Shown here: in pieces, positions 35,945-50,100 of the stretch
Position numbering within the stretch: the stretch's first letter is position 1
Layout: each line of letters opens with the position of its first letter
Assembly: GCA_016801885.1 (NCBI GenBank)
Contig: CM028898.1
Span: 3,889,677-3,953,676, forward strand
DNA length: 64,000 nucleotides
Source: Toxotes chatareus
Taxonomy: Eukaryota; Chordata; Actinopteri; Toxotidae
Direction of reading: 5' to 3'
Notes under the pieces: generated by a model
Database searches by the model: none
What the model saw: only the letters and a program-made list of their open reading frames with translations
What the model was told of the DNA's origin: nothing
Program-made: the position numbers and the translations under genes

Positions 35945-38900
35945 TATAACACAGGCAGGAAACAGTTGTTTGCAAACTTGAGACAAGAGTCATAAGCTCG
36001 CAGAAACAACTAGCAGAAAAAAAACAAAAAGCATTTCTCTAGGCTTTCTCCAGTGACCTCATTATCCCATTCAAATTTATAAACTGCTGACAAAGTGATG
36101 CACGTTTATCTCTACCAGTCCAATTCGCTATCAAAAAAAAAATTTGGAGAGGAAAAATGAGCCACAGAGGGATCCGGGAGGTAGGAAAGCCCACCTGTGG
36201 CTGCTCTGAGTGGCAGTCATTGCTCCCATTTCACCCTGTTAACCAAGGCTCTGTTTGCAAGGCCTGTCGCACAATGTTCAGATTGTTAGCAAGGATAGGC
36301 ACTTTAAAGAGACCGTGTGAGGCAAGGAAAAGACAACAGAGGCAGATGCTGAGAGACTGAGAGGCTGACTAAGAGGAGGATGAACCATCTGGCTTCAGAG
36401 TCAGTGAACGTGAAGACATCTTGATGCATAGTGCATGAATTTTATTGACTGCAGGCTCATTTCTAATGTGGTGAGGCTAAATGCCAGCCTGAGCTAAGTG
36501 ACACCAATCAGTGATGAGACTAAACACAGATTATGCTGATACTGCTTCAGTAATTATACACACACACACACACACAATGACACAAGTATGCGGGCAACAT
36601 GCATAAACACAAACTATATTATATATTATAAATTGCTTCTGCATCCACAGTCAGCACCGTGTATCCACGCTGGTAAACAAATTATGTGTGTGTGTGCATG
36701 ATGTGTGAGCTAAAAGGGAAACAGTGCTTTTCATCTGTGTCTGTCATTCATGTGTGTAAAAGTGTGGACACAGGCCGTGAGGACAAACGACCTGTCCGTC
36801 TTTTATTGCATTAGTCGCCACTTGCTCATTCATCCCGCTGACCCATAATGCAGCTGGGTCAGCATGGTCCCACAGCCACCACAACAAAAAAAAAGTGAGT
36901 GCAGGATGAACAGCAACACTAAAACCCAGGATTTTAGATTTCACACTGGCCAGAAGCAGAAGCAGCCACGTAGCAGGGAACAAAACACAGAATCTCAAAT
37001 AGCTCAGCTTCATATTTGTACATTAGTCTTCAAGGAACTTTGTTGGCTGACATGAGTCCTTCAGGTGAATTACTAATGGACAGCAGGAATGTTTTCACTC
37101 CTTGACTCAGATCACTGTGGAGGTTTTCTGGATTTGTCCCACTGGCAGGTAGACTAAGAACACTCTGGAGGGATTATACAGTATATCTCATCTGGCTTTT
37201 GAACACCTTCGTATCCCTCAGGAAGAGTTATCGGGAACAGGGATGAATAGATGGATGGATGAAGATCGGTAACATACTACTCCTTGAACACAGCCGTACA
37301 ATGTTTTGGTGGCTCTGATGGAGCTTTGTCAGGTCTGAGCGAATCATTCAAGGGACCTCACTAAAGTTATCCTGGGTTATCCATGAGGACTACAAGTTTG
37401 TTAGAGAAAGTCTTTCAGGTTTGAAAGAAGTGACCGTTTACCAGGCAGGGACACAAAAGACACTATGGAGTTGCATTATTGGGAAGTGTGGGATCCAGGT
37501 TTTCTTTGCTTGACTCTTCTGTGAAAGTCAGTGCTCATCCACCAGCCCAACCTCGAAACCTTTATTTTATACCTCGCTAATCAAAGGCCACACTGCTTCC
37601 TGCACTGGCTTTAAACACTGGACATAAATCATGTGTTGCAGAGTATTGCAGAAAGGACAATGGACTAAAATGTGATATTAATGTGGTAGTTCCAATTCAG
37701 TATTGAACAGGTATACTGAATAATAGATGCAGGCTGGAGGGACATTTGAGTCTTTCACCAGAAGGAAGCTCAGTAGCGTCAGCTGGGCAGAGATGGCTGC
37801 ATCTGCATCTGGAAGGCAGCACAGGATTGTGTCACACACTGGAGGGTGCACACAAAGTTTTGCGAGTCCAAGGGGATGCAATTAAAAAGATCAGTCAGTA
37901 TGGAGAGTGGTATCATTAAACAGGACAAAAAAAAACTCAGACACTAAGGCCTGAAGTTTGAGAGTGGTGGCACTGGAAGTTTTAGAGGGCACAAACTGTT
38001 GTTGACACAAAGTGGTAGCATCTGCAAAAACTCACAGTAAAGGGCTGAGGAGGTGGGGCTAGTTAAAAATAACAAGCTGCATGCATTGTCTTTGTAAGCT
38101 ACTGACATCGTCCACCTTCATCAGGGCTGAATACCGCGTTATCTCAGTTCAGTAAAGTGTCAGTTCATCAGTGGGATCCATGAGGCTTCAGACACCTGAC
38201 CGCACAGATCTTAGACCGAAATCTGAAAGGAAACTCTCAGATTTCAGCTGATCAGATGAAAAAAGTAGGAACTATTTCTCCTCCACCTGTACAATGACTG
38301 ATTTACAGTATGTTGTTTCTAGATTGTGTCCATTTAAGCAACTTTATTTCCTCCTCCCTCAGAAATAATAAATGAATATGATATTTCTGATAGATTGTTG
38401 CACTTCTGTGTTCCAAAAGAAGCACAATATATTTTCTACTATACAACAGCTCCGCATGAAAAATTCCTTTTCACCCAATACCAGCACCCCATAGACTTCA
38501 CAGCCAACTTTGCATTATTTGAAAAGGTTTTAAAGAGGGGCTTTAACTGAAACACAATAAAGAGACTACACTGCGTGCTGTGAATATTTTAGCATAAACA
38601 AAAACAATTTGGAAAGTATCTAGTAGATTTTAATGACTTTACAATAATCCTTTACCTATTTTAAATTCTGTTACCTACTTTTCTAATGTGTATTTGTGTA
38701 AGTCCTGGGTGAGGTGTCTGAGAGATCAGCAAGACAAAATCACACATCTAGAGGACAACAAAGACAATCATACAATCATTAAGAATGACTGGATGAATGT
38801 TTTTGCTCTTGGCATTCTGTACCAGGGTGGAAAAGCTAGTCATCACAGTTATCTGTCAACATAAATACTGATGCTGAGCATCATTAGTGTCTGCTGCTGT

Positions 38901-41900
38901 GGACAGAGTGGTTCACGGAAGGCATTACACAATCTGTTATTTAGCAAGGCTGCTATCTGGCTGCAGTAATAATCAATGGAAACAGACAGGTTGGGATTTG
39001 GGGAGTTGGACAAACTGGAGGACCGACAGCTGACGGGTGAGCTGATTGACTGGCAGACAACAAGCTGAAGTGAGGCTATGTAACTTTTAAAAGAGGAAAG
39101 GACACATGTTCATGTTACAAATAATGAGTTAAAATTATTAGCAATAAAACAGACATTTGCTTAAAGCATGTAGATCAATTAACACTGTCTTTACTGTTTT
39201 GGTCCATGCTCAGTGGACTTTTTAGTTGCTGTTTTCAACAAAAAAAACCAAAAACTTAAAAAACACTGAAACAACATTCACAACTTTTTTTTTTTTAATC
39301 AGGGTCACAGAGAACTCAGATTCACATCCTGCTCCAGCTGACAAGGCAAGAAAACATTTTTCTTTTTTTTTCTTTTTTTTTAAGGCTGCTTAGTAAAGTC
39401 CTCTGAACACAGTCCTTGCCCTTGGCACACATGTAAAAGGCAGACAAGTTTTACTGGTGCACTTCAGACCCTGTCAACTGATGAAGTGTATGAAATGTAT
39501 TGTTTATGGGTAGTCCTTCAACAGAATACAGACAATTTATTAACAGGAAGAAATCAAGGCGATGGCAGAGGAGAGGGGTTGGGCAGAGGGATGGAGACAA
39601 AGCAAAACATTAAATATGAATAATCTGACTAATTTAATCAATAACTCTTCCTCTCCTGCCCTCGTTCTCTTCCTCCGTCTCTCCAGCTGGTGGGCTATAA
39701 TTAAACAATAACGAGAGAGTCTTTGCATTGTTCTGCCTTCAGCATGAACTTATACGCACACACACACACACACACACCTTCATGGTGTCAGCATATAAAC
39801 AAGCGGTGACGCCCTGAGGGATGGATTCAATTAGAGGAAAGATACACAAGGATATGCTCTGTCAAAACTCTGAAAGCAAGAAGTCTGCTTCACACCACAG
39901 ACACACGTGCATATGCAAAAACACACACATATACACACACACACACACGCAAGCACACACAACAGTGTCTTCATCAGACAGGCAACATTATCAAACTCAT
40001 CAACACCTCAAAAAGTATTCTGTGTTCTGCTCTCATGGGCTCCTCTCAGCCTTCCCTCTCCCTCACACACACACACACACACACATTTAAAGTTCCTCTC
40101 TTCTTGGCTAATGAAGGGAAAACAATATGCAAGCCTTATGTCGTCCCCTGCCTTCCTGCATCACACTGCTGATTCACTCCGATCCTGTCCACTAATGATC
40201 TGACACCAGGCACCAGGACACAAACAACAAAAAACAATGCGTGCATATTCAAATGTGTGCATGTAGCTCTTGTGTGTGTGTGTACACACACAAGGGTAGA
40301 GGTGGGGGAAGAAAGGAGATATGAGTTAACAGATTCAAAAGAGCAAAGTTCTCTTCAGCTCTTATTTCTTTCATGAGAGTAGGGAAATGAATCCTCAGCC
40401 CGAAGAGATGAAGTGCACACACACAGTCCGAGGGCGATCAATACAGACGAGCCTCTCTGAATAGATATTATTCATTGTGTTTACTATAACTCACACAGGA
40501 CGTGGCTGTGCATCCGTCTCTGCTCTGCTGCCCGTCTCCACACATACCACACAGCATTGGCTCTTTTTGTGTCTCTTTCGAAATCTATATCTCTAACCCG
40601 AGCGGCAGAGCGTGGTGGGACGGTACAATTGCTGCAGATGTATGAGAATATAGATCAGTCATACACTTGTTGCACATTAGCCTCGCTAATCCAAGATGCA
40701 TCCCAGAAACTCTGATTTTAATACCAAATTTATGTGGAAAATCAATGTGAGAGTCAAATTTTCCATGTCAGATACTCTTGGTACTGAAACCATCACTGAA
40801 TGTTTAACTAACGAGTGCTGCTGCCTTTCCACAAAACCCAACTCTTGCTAACACTTAAACCAAGGTTTTGCAGATACATAATAAAGCATAGTTATGCAAC
40901 TGCAAAGTACATTATACTTTCAGACGGTGCTGAATAAGGTACTTCTAACAAGCTTTAAGCTACTCAAAGGTAAATAAAAAAGGAAAAAGTGGAATAAAAA
41001 TGATCACTTTCTTTTGCTGATTTTCAGGTAAGGTTCATGCTCCCTTTGGATGGAAACCGGACTCCGTTTAATGACCAACAAATGCAAACTCTAATGTCAC
41101 AGCGTTGTGGATAATGATGCAAAAACAAAAAGGGAACTAATTAATTACATCAGTCAGTGTCTCTGACTGAACAAAAAGAATTTGTAATTCCTTCCTTGAC
41201 ATGATCTACTTGATTTAATGTCTTAAAGAAGACTAGTTTTTCATAAGGAAGACTGATTGGTTCACCAAAAAAACACATTTCATTATTGTCACTAACACAG
41301 CGTAACATATTTCCTCCAAATGTTTCCCTCTTTCCACGGCAAATACTATGACTTAACAATTGGTAAATTCAATTCCCCAAAAATACTCACTGGAAAAGGG
41401 CATGAATATAGCTTACTCTGTACAGTACGTAACCGAGACTGTCGGCTTGATGCAACCCGGTGAAATTCTGGCTTCACAGCCCCCCCATAATGTTCATGAA
41501 AGGAATTCAGATCAAAGCACAGAGGATTCTTACAGCGGATCTGCACAGGCATCTCTTCTTGATTAAAACTCACTCTGCCCTGAAGTTCAAACATGACAAA
41601 GGCCGAGTCCCCGCGAAAGGTGTCCTCGCACAGGAAGCAGGTGGGAAACTGAGCTGGAGATGGGACAAGTGCAGTGACCTTCAACCGCGCGTCACAAAGT
41701 GTGCGTGTTGCCTTATTAAAACCTGTCACAGGGACTTGAAGGAAAGGGCACGGAAGGACTGCAACAGCAGGAGGAAATGGACAGATGGAAGCTGACACAG
41801 ATAAGTGGACATCAGAAGCAGGGATAAAGAAAAGAATGGGTTTAGGTTTGAAATGTGGGATTTCGATGGATTAATTGTTTACTGGGCAAAAGGGGTAATG

Positions 41901-44900
41901 AGGAAGATAGAGGGGGCCAAGAAAAGATGTAGAGTCTAACTCCCAGACATGACACTGACTCTTGCAGACTTCCATCATATGTACCATGACATGTTAACTT
42001 TCTTTATGTCAAGTCTGTGGGGGTGTTCGGCCATGAGCATGTGCAGTAACAGAGAACTACCAACCAGGGCCTAATACCAAGCTAATCGCTACAAACACAG
42101 CTCCATATCTATATACCCATAAAGTCCATGACTCTGAAAGTCTGGGGAAACCTGGACATTTAGATTCAGCCAGAAGTTAGTTAGAGAGAAAGGGACAGTA
42201 ATTTAAATTTTTCAAGTCCCAAGACAGGAAATCACTGGGGATACGATTATAAAATGGACGCCGTGAAGAGGAATGCTGACACTAAAATCGCTCTTCACTT
42301 CCTTAGTTCTGATTCTCAGTGGTCTTACTATTTGACAGCTTTTTTATTTTTGCTTTTATCAGTTATGACAACCACCCCTCTCTCTTTGTTTTCTCAGGAG
42401 TGCGATGCCTTCTCTTCACAGAGCAAACTTTACAAAGCCAAAAAAACACAGCAACAATATGTGAAGGTGTGCAAAACAGGAAGGAAGGTGGCTCAGAGTG
42501 AAAAGTTAGGTTTATCTCTCAAGTCAGAGACATCTGCTGCTGCCGCCCCACCTTTGCTGCTTATCTCCCATCAATCCCTCCTTTCACCAAACCCCTCAAA
42601 GCTTTTTTTTTTCTCTCTGATCACTTTCTTCTTGCTCTCCTTTCACTCTTCTGTCTGTACCATCTTACCCCAGCTATTTTCTGGGAGGAGACTGACAAGA
42701 ATTAAACTTTTTTTTTTTTTTTTTTGGAGGAAGAGCGCTGAACATGCCAGAATAAAACTGAAAAAATGGAGAGGGAGAACTGTGAGAGGGAAGATGTTCA
42801 TGAAATATTGAGGGCGACTGCTGCAGCCCTTCGTAATGCGTGATTCGTCACTGTCATTGTGCATAAATGTGTGCGTGTGCGTGTGTGTGTGCTCGCGCAT
42901 GAGTGTGCATTCACAAGTTTACATTTATTTATTTGCGTTTGTAGGTAACAAAATGCCATTTTATCAGAAAAATAGATGGCAGACGTCTGGCTGTCTTCCC
43001 GCTCCCGTACTGAACAGGTGAACTTTAAAGCTCTGTTGATCAGGCTGTGTAGCCTTACTTTACTTCTCTCTCTTTTACTTAATCTATCCATCTTTCAGCA
43101 GATGCTTTCATTCCAGATGCCAAAATCCGACTCCAGCAGAGTTGAAAACGACTACTTTTGGGAAACAGAATGGGGTAAGGAGTAGTGGCCCTAATAAGCT
43201 ACCGAGCAGCATCTGAACCCAGTTAGCTTCATTACTGTACATATTCATCACCTGGTGTTTGCTTGTAGGTGGTACAGCCTGGGAAAAACATACATTAAGA
43301 GGCATCATACTGTTGGAGAGGCCAAGTCAAATATGATTAACAAACTCTGGAAAGTGTTTCCGGATCTGCCACGAAAACCACAACCACAGAACTGCTTAGT
43401 TAAGGCTACAGGACGATCGTGGTCATGGTCAAAAGAGGCCAGTGCCAGAGCGTCACCTGTCTTTGCAGCTGGAGCAGTTCTATAATTTCCCACCATGGCT
43501 GCTGTCAAATGAACTGTACTGAGCTTGTTGAAATGTAAGTTATTTAGACGTTGGGCCGTGATACAAATATAAAATTGACCTTTACTGCAAAACAGACCAT
43601 ACTGTCTGTATCTACCAGCCATCTGCGTGTTCTCATTCTTCAAAGTAGAATTTTACAAAGTGACTCAGCCTTTCTAATTTTTTTCAACAATTTAAAGACA
43701 GAAGTCATCTTGTTCAAATAAAGCTTTGGAATTGCCAGTGGACAACATCTATCAGGGTCTCGTGTTTATCTTCAGTGTCAGCACCCACATAGTGGCTGTT
43801 CAACTGATCTGAGTTAACGGGACATATGGGACATACAAGATTAATAAAAGCGAACTGTGTCTGCCCAGATCAAGATGCTTTGCAGGGCTACAGCAACATC
43901 ATGCTGCTTCAGATTCTGATCCTGGGTGAGGACAGTCATTAATACTTGTCAGGAAAACACAACATAGATCATTTTAAGTATTGAAAAAAAAACACACACA
44001 CAATGCTGTTGCTTGTACAATGAGGACAGTTTCAAAACACTGAGCCAGTTGAAGCCTGGAGGTTAAAAAAGCAGAAAGTAAAAAGCTTGTGAACTCAGAG
44101 AGGCTAATTCGAATTCAAGGACCAGCTGGAATAAACTTTCTAATTGATGAGTGACTGCATTAATGTGAAGCTGCTGAAGCAGTGCTTTGTTGGCTTTCCT
44201 TTAATAAGTTTAAAAGAAATGTGGGTTTAGTTTAATGCTTTTGACTCTGTGTTTTACAAACTGTTGAACTGTTGCGACATTTCCATACCCCAGAAAGGAA
44301 AATGATGATCAGGAGAGATGCACATTTATAAGGCTCTGACACATTTAAACACAATAACTACAGTGAGTTTGATTAAAAAAAAAAATAAAAAATTCTATCG
44401 CTTGATATGAGTATTGAGCTCGTAAATAAACTGCCACGGTGACATACCGAGAGGTGCAACTCTTAGGATTGGACTCGTGGTGTAGAAAATCCTGCTGGTA
44501 TTACACTGTGTATTCCAACCGCTCGCTGACACGGCTTATCAGAAGCCTGAGTCAGGAGCTGGGGAGTTAGGAGGTTGAGGGAAACAGCGGCATATTGTTA
44601 TACCAGCTGTATCAGTGCCTACCATATGAGGGGCGGACTGAAAAACGGGCAAGAACCGAGCAGGGTGGATGGATGCGAGAGAGAGAGAGGCAGGAAGGGA
44701 AGGAAAGGGATGGGGGGGGGGTGAAAGATAGAAAAAGAGGAATATGTGAGAGACAGAGCACATGCGAGAGATGACACAAAAGAAAAGGGGCGACGGGAGA
44801 AATGTGGAAAAGGGAAGGATGGGGGAAGACGAAGCACGTGAGAGAGATAGAGCTGGACACATCCATATCAGTTTGATGTCCCTACAAAACATTTCACAAC

Positions 44901-46398
44901 AGTAACTGCACTATCTCGTCTGTGTGTGTGTATGTTAGGGAGGGTCGGGGGTTAGATAACTAACCTAATGATTTCCCATGGGAGGACATCAATGACAGCA
45001 AACACCATTAAACTTTTACAAGTTTGCATTATTGATAAATTCAGCCCTCACTCCAAGATGCTGTCCATTTAAATAGGCAGCAACTTTGTTTCATGCCCCC
45101 TGCTCATGAATATGGATGCGTACAGTACACCAACTCTTACACTGACACAATGGGGACTCTTAAAAGGAACGATATGAAGAGATCAATTTTTATATGAGAG
45201 CAACAAAAGAAAAACGGCTGATTTCGTGATCATCATCAATATTCATCCAACATCATCTCAGCTGCACTGAACTGCTGCATTGTGCTTTTACAAGTGAGCT
45301 TTACATATGAAATGTATGCGCCAAAGGGGGTGGAGGGTTCTTAATAGGCTCAATGCACAAACAGTTCCTCCACATACACACACACATACAGCACACACAT
45401 CTCTCTCATCAGCCAGGAAACTCCCCTGTATCTTGCCACTGCGGACTGTGAGTTGCTTAGCAACACAGTCTTTCACTGGGAAGTATTGTGGAGTCACATC
45501 TCTATCGCCGTGGTGTCTGTAGCTGAGGTGATGGGGCAGAGTTGTAGCAGCTACGCGGCAGAACTTTGAGCAACGTGTTTGAAAGTCTGCGATGTGCCTG
45601 ACATTTTATTTCAGCAACATCGTCAACCATGGAAACCATCCAGAACGTGAAGGATTCTCTTTCTACTCTCGAACATCTGCTAAGACCGAACATCTCAGCT
45701 CACTTGCAGACGATCCTTCGGTCGCCACATGGATTTCAAAGTGACGGGCCTCAGGCCACTGGTGTGCAATAGGATGGCAAGAGCATAGTGTGACCAAAGA
45801 GTTGATCTTATACCTGCAGAGGTAAAAAGACTCAGATCTGCCACAGTCAGAGCACAAAATATTGCTCTGCTATCCCTGTCAAATGCCAGCAGACCAACAT
45901 GTGAATAGAGGGAAGAGAGAAAGAGAGAAAAAAAAAGCAGTGGGAGATGGAGTTCACACATTTTTTTGGAGCTGGCTTGGTGACGTAATATTAGGAAATA
46001 TCACTTTCTCCACTACAGTCAGTAGGAAGGTAGAAAGGGAAGACTGTACAACAGTATGTCACACACTGGTACAGTAGCTCCCGCTGCCATTTGGAGTTTC
46101 AAATATGCAAAATTGTGCTATACAGTTAAATTGTGGTATACAGTTATGACGTCCATCATTTGCTCAGTAACAGGCTTCTTTGAGCTGATCTAAGACTCAA
46201 ATCAGCAGCTTTGTACAGGCAAGGTAATCTCCTACATACCTACAGACTAACACTACATTCTAGATGTTAATAGAAGTTATGTTCGTGTTCCGAAGCTGAT
46301 GGAGAGGGATTATGTTATTCTGTTCTTTGTGTCAGTGACGACAAGGTTAAAGCCATCAACAGGCATCAACAGCTTGTAAACATCCAGTCTATTGACAG

Positions 46399-46399
<1 letters not shown>

Positions 46400-46439
<40 letters not shown>
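46400..46439 (+). repeat. (AC)n microsatellite
   Basis: About 20 perfect AC units followed by AGAGAAGAG. Confidence 0.98.
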
Positions 46440-46442
<3 letters not shown>

Positions 46443-47000
46443 AAGAGCCACGATGATACTGGACAGTTCTCACAAAACTTTCGCTTACAACATAGGCAGC
46501 ATTACAACAGTGCTATGACTACATTTCTTAAATTCATTATTATTAAAATGTCCATACATGGTAACTACATTATGTTTAAGTATGGTAAAGATTAAGGACC
46601 ATGGTGATGATAAAAAAAAAAAATGTTTTGCTGCTTTATCACAGATCACAAACTGTTGTCTCTGGCTCACAAGTCAGACGTGCGACCAATCATTTCGCAA
46701 CCATAACCTCCATCTACACCTGAGACCAGGCCATGAGAAAGTTTCACAGAAATGAATCTCTAAAAATCTCAATTTTATATTATTTTTTAACATGCAAACA
46801 GACTGATATGGCAACACACATTAAAATGCAGGGGAACAGAGACACACATTGCCACTCACTCACTCACACACACAAAGAAACACCTGCAGCCCGGAAGCAG
46901 ATGTGTGTCAGTCAGACAGGATGCAGCACCATATCTGTCATCCTAATTGACAGAGATGTACTGGCTGGTGTGTTTGCGTGTGTAGTTGCTTTGCTACATA

Positions 47001-47026
47001 TGTGTGTGTGTGTGTGTGTGTGTGTG
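47001..47026 (+). repeat. (TG)n microsatellite
   Basis: Thirteen TG units followed by AGTGAGAG. Confidence 0.97.
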
Positions 47027-47140
47027 AGTGAGAGCTTTAACAGCCCAAGGGAACAGAAACAATATATATTAGATGTCTGAAGAGAAGATGACCTCTTACA
47101 AAAATCACTCCAATACATGTGCATGGTTTTTGAGCACATA

Positions 47141-47162
47141 TACACACACACACACACACACA
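47141..47162 (+). repeat. (AC)n microsatellite
   Basis: About 11 AC units about 115 bp beyond the end of the TG tract at 47001-47026, so the two could pair as an inverted repeat. Confidence 0.9.
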
Positions 47163-50100
47163 CCCACACACTCATGTCATCTTATGTTCAGTTCTTGGCG
47201 AGTACACAGACTGAGGGAAAAAAACAGAGATGGAGAGAAGAGCAAATGAAACAGGCAAAAAGTGAGCTAGAGAAAGAGAGATGAAGGATGAATAATTGAT
47301 CTGAAGTGCCTGTGAGGCTTTAATCCCTAACAGAGTGATTTTTACCAAACACACACACACACACACACAAATGCAGAGATATCACCACTAAAGGCTGCCT
47401 CTGGCTGATAGACCTGTTGTGGGCTGACACAGACACACATTCTCAGAAAAACTCAGGAGCCACTGGTTTGTCAGAAAGTGTGTGTGATGGACGACAGAAA
47501 CGGAGAGAGAGAGTTCAGCGAGGTCAGAGGTCAGCCTGTGTTTCAATTCCTTGTAGCTTCTCATTAATTAAGCGCTGACTCGCTCTCTCTGTCTCCTTCA
47601 GTCTATCTCTCTTGCCCAGTCTTGAGTCTGCCACCGCTGCCATTTCATTCATAAGAGGAGCTATTTAGAGGCCTCCTTCCATTCAGTGGAACTACCATTG
47701 ATGCACGGGCACACACACACACGCACAGAAACACACACATACAGTGTATGAGTGCCTGAGGAAATTCAGTTAAACGCCACAGCAAACAAATAGGTCCTTA
47801 ATCCTTCAGGGAGAGGAAAGAGAAAAACACACCTCTTGCCGTATTGACAGGTTAGAAAGAGGTCAGCTAGCTAGAAGAATGAGACAATAAAAAAAAGCTT
47901 TAGGGAAAAAAAATAAAAGTGGAAGTGAAAAAGAATGCCTGAACTAAAAAATATGCAAATTGGGGGAAATTACGATATGAGAAAAATGCGGCGCAGCGCC
48001 AGAATCAGCATGATTAACAGGAGGTCAGTTTTATCAATGCAGCCAATCTGGCCTAGAACAAAACACAGGCTAATATTAGGGAAGTTAGCGGAGGCACGCT
48101 ACTGTAGTATGCACGCACACACATATACACACACACACACACACAATACAAATGAGGCCATATGAAAGCTCTCACACACACAGGATATTCATGTGTGAGA
48201 TACACTTCAAATATTTAGAGCACTCGACAAAGGTAATTAGCAATCAGCGCTAACAATGGGAAAGCACGTATTAACTCCTGCAATGACGACATGTATGCAC
48301 ACAGAATGCAGGCTAATACCAAGTTGTGGTGACCCCTCAGTGTTGGAAAAAGGGTTTGTAACCTTACATTGTTAGTTAAGTTAGTTAAAGGAAAAGTCGG
48401 GGCTATTACAACATGGATCTGATTTTTGCATTTTGATTTTAAGACTGTGTTTTATCAGTGGGTGTAACAAAATAATCTTGGATGAGATTTAAGCGCCACA
48501 TACTATCTTCATGATCTTTCAACCACATCCCATGGACTTCATCAGCAAATGGAACCTGCTCTAATTTCCACATATAGCTTGCATGATCACACCTCAGCAA
48601 GCACTGTTTGTGGAAAGAAAAAAGAAAGAGTTGTGGTTAAAAGCTCTGGAAAAGGCTAGTAAGTGGACTTTGAGTTAAGACTGTTTTGTCAAACTAGAGT
48701 AAAATAAGCAGCACATAAGGAGCGAGTGTGTTATTACTCAAATATGAACTTTATACTGAGGTACTGTGCTAGTTTTCTCAATTTCCTGTGCTGAACAGAG
48801 AATACGACACTGATCCTAAAAACACTGAGGTTTGTGTGACGAGCTTGAAGTGACTTTTACACCTGCAGAACAGTAACCGTGCGCACTCTGGCTCTAATCT
48901 TTCTTTCTGTGGCTTTTTCTCATCTGAACATTTTTAAAGGAACACAGAACGGCCTGTTCTTGCTGTCTTCTCCCTGTTCTGGATAAGAAAGAAATAAAAG
49001 CATATTTGAACGTTTCGTCCTAAATCACTAACAATAGTGTGTGTGTGTGTGTGTTTTTTTTTGTTTTTTTTCCCAGCTATGCTGTCAGTGATGTGCCTCA
49101 GAGGTAAAGGCTGACTGTCTGGTGCAGCATGAGGAGACATTTCTCAGACTGCAGACGCTGGGGAGCGATAGTGAAGAGGTTTGTGTTTATTACTAGGGAC
49201 TAAAATACATTTCAAATGTTGAGAGAGATATAAAGATTTAGTTTGGTAGGTTGGTAGGCTCGTTACCACAGCGCACACACTCACATTCATACACAGACAC
49301 AGCCACCTTTACCTCTACGAATGTTGTCATGTGATTATATTACTATTATATTATTATTTTGAAGCAGAAGTGTTCAAGGGTGATCTCTGGTCTCTGTGTT
49401 AAGTGCCTGACTTTATATGATACTGATTTAAATAATTCTATAAAGCATGATAAGATGTTTCATTATCGCTATTCATTCAGGTTTCATAGATTAAAACCCT
49501 AACAGTTTATTAAATGATAGAATTACTTCAGTCTGTATTGGTATTTTGCTTTGATTCTGATTTCCAGCCCAAAGCGATGAGGAAGTGACCACTTGAGGTC
49601 AATGCTGGTTGAAGGCTTCTTCTACAATGGCTTAATATAATGAAAAAGCCCAGTTAGAGGGAAAGGGAAGTGATAGTGGAAGTGCTGTTAGCTCCTACAG
49701 TAAACACTAAACCTACCTTTAAAAAAAAAAAAAAAAACCCTGAAAGGTAATGGTTTATCTTGTAGGGACCAGCTTTTTCTATCTTAAAGTAATTTAAATC
49801 CTCAAAATATAACTTTATGAACAGATTTTTGTCCCCACAATGTTGGTAACACATGTACACACACAATCTCTCTCTCCCTCTCAGTATAATAGTGTATAAT
49901 AAGTGGGCCAGTGAGGGTGGTGTAATGTCTGGTGTGTTCTGCATTTTGTCTGGTTCTCAGTGCACTCAAAGTATCCCTCAATCTCCGCTTGGCTGCCGCT
50001 TGTGACCACTACTTCATGCATAAACACACACACACACATACAGTCATTACAATAGAGACCCAGGGAACCATAGGCCCAGACCAGCAGTCTTCACTGAGCA

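Noticed and set aside
39848..39855. AAGGATAT on the plus strand, i.e. a perfect U12 5' splice motif ATATCCTT on the gene strand
   Set aside because: The bases before it (ACAGAGC) do not end in Asn-CC, and the upstream text does not encode the expected N-terminal Cav3 sequence; it is in a CA-repeat neighbourhood.
42254..42811. 185-codon open frame on the plus strand with a hydrophobic N-terminal part
   Set aside because: It consists of T-rich and A-rich low-complexity stretches (poly-Phe, Lys runs), has no recognisable domain and no splice or start context; chance is likelier.
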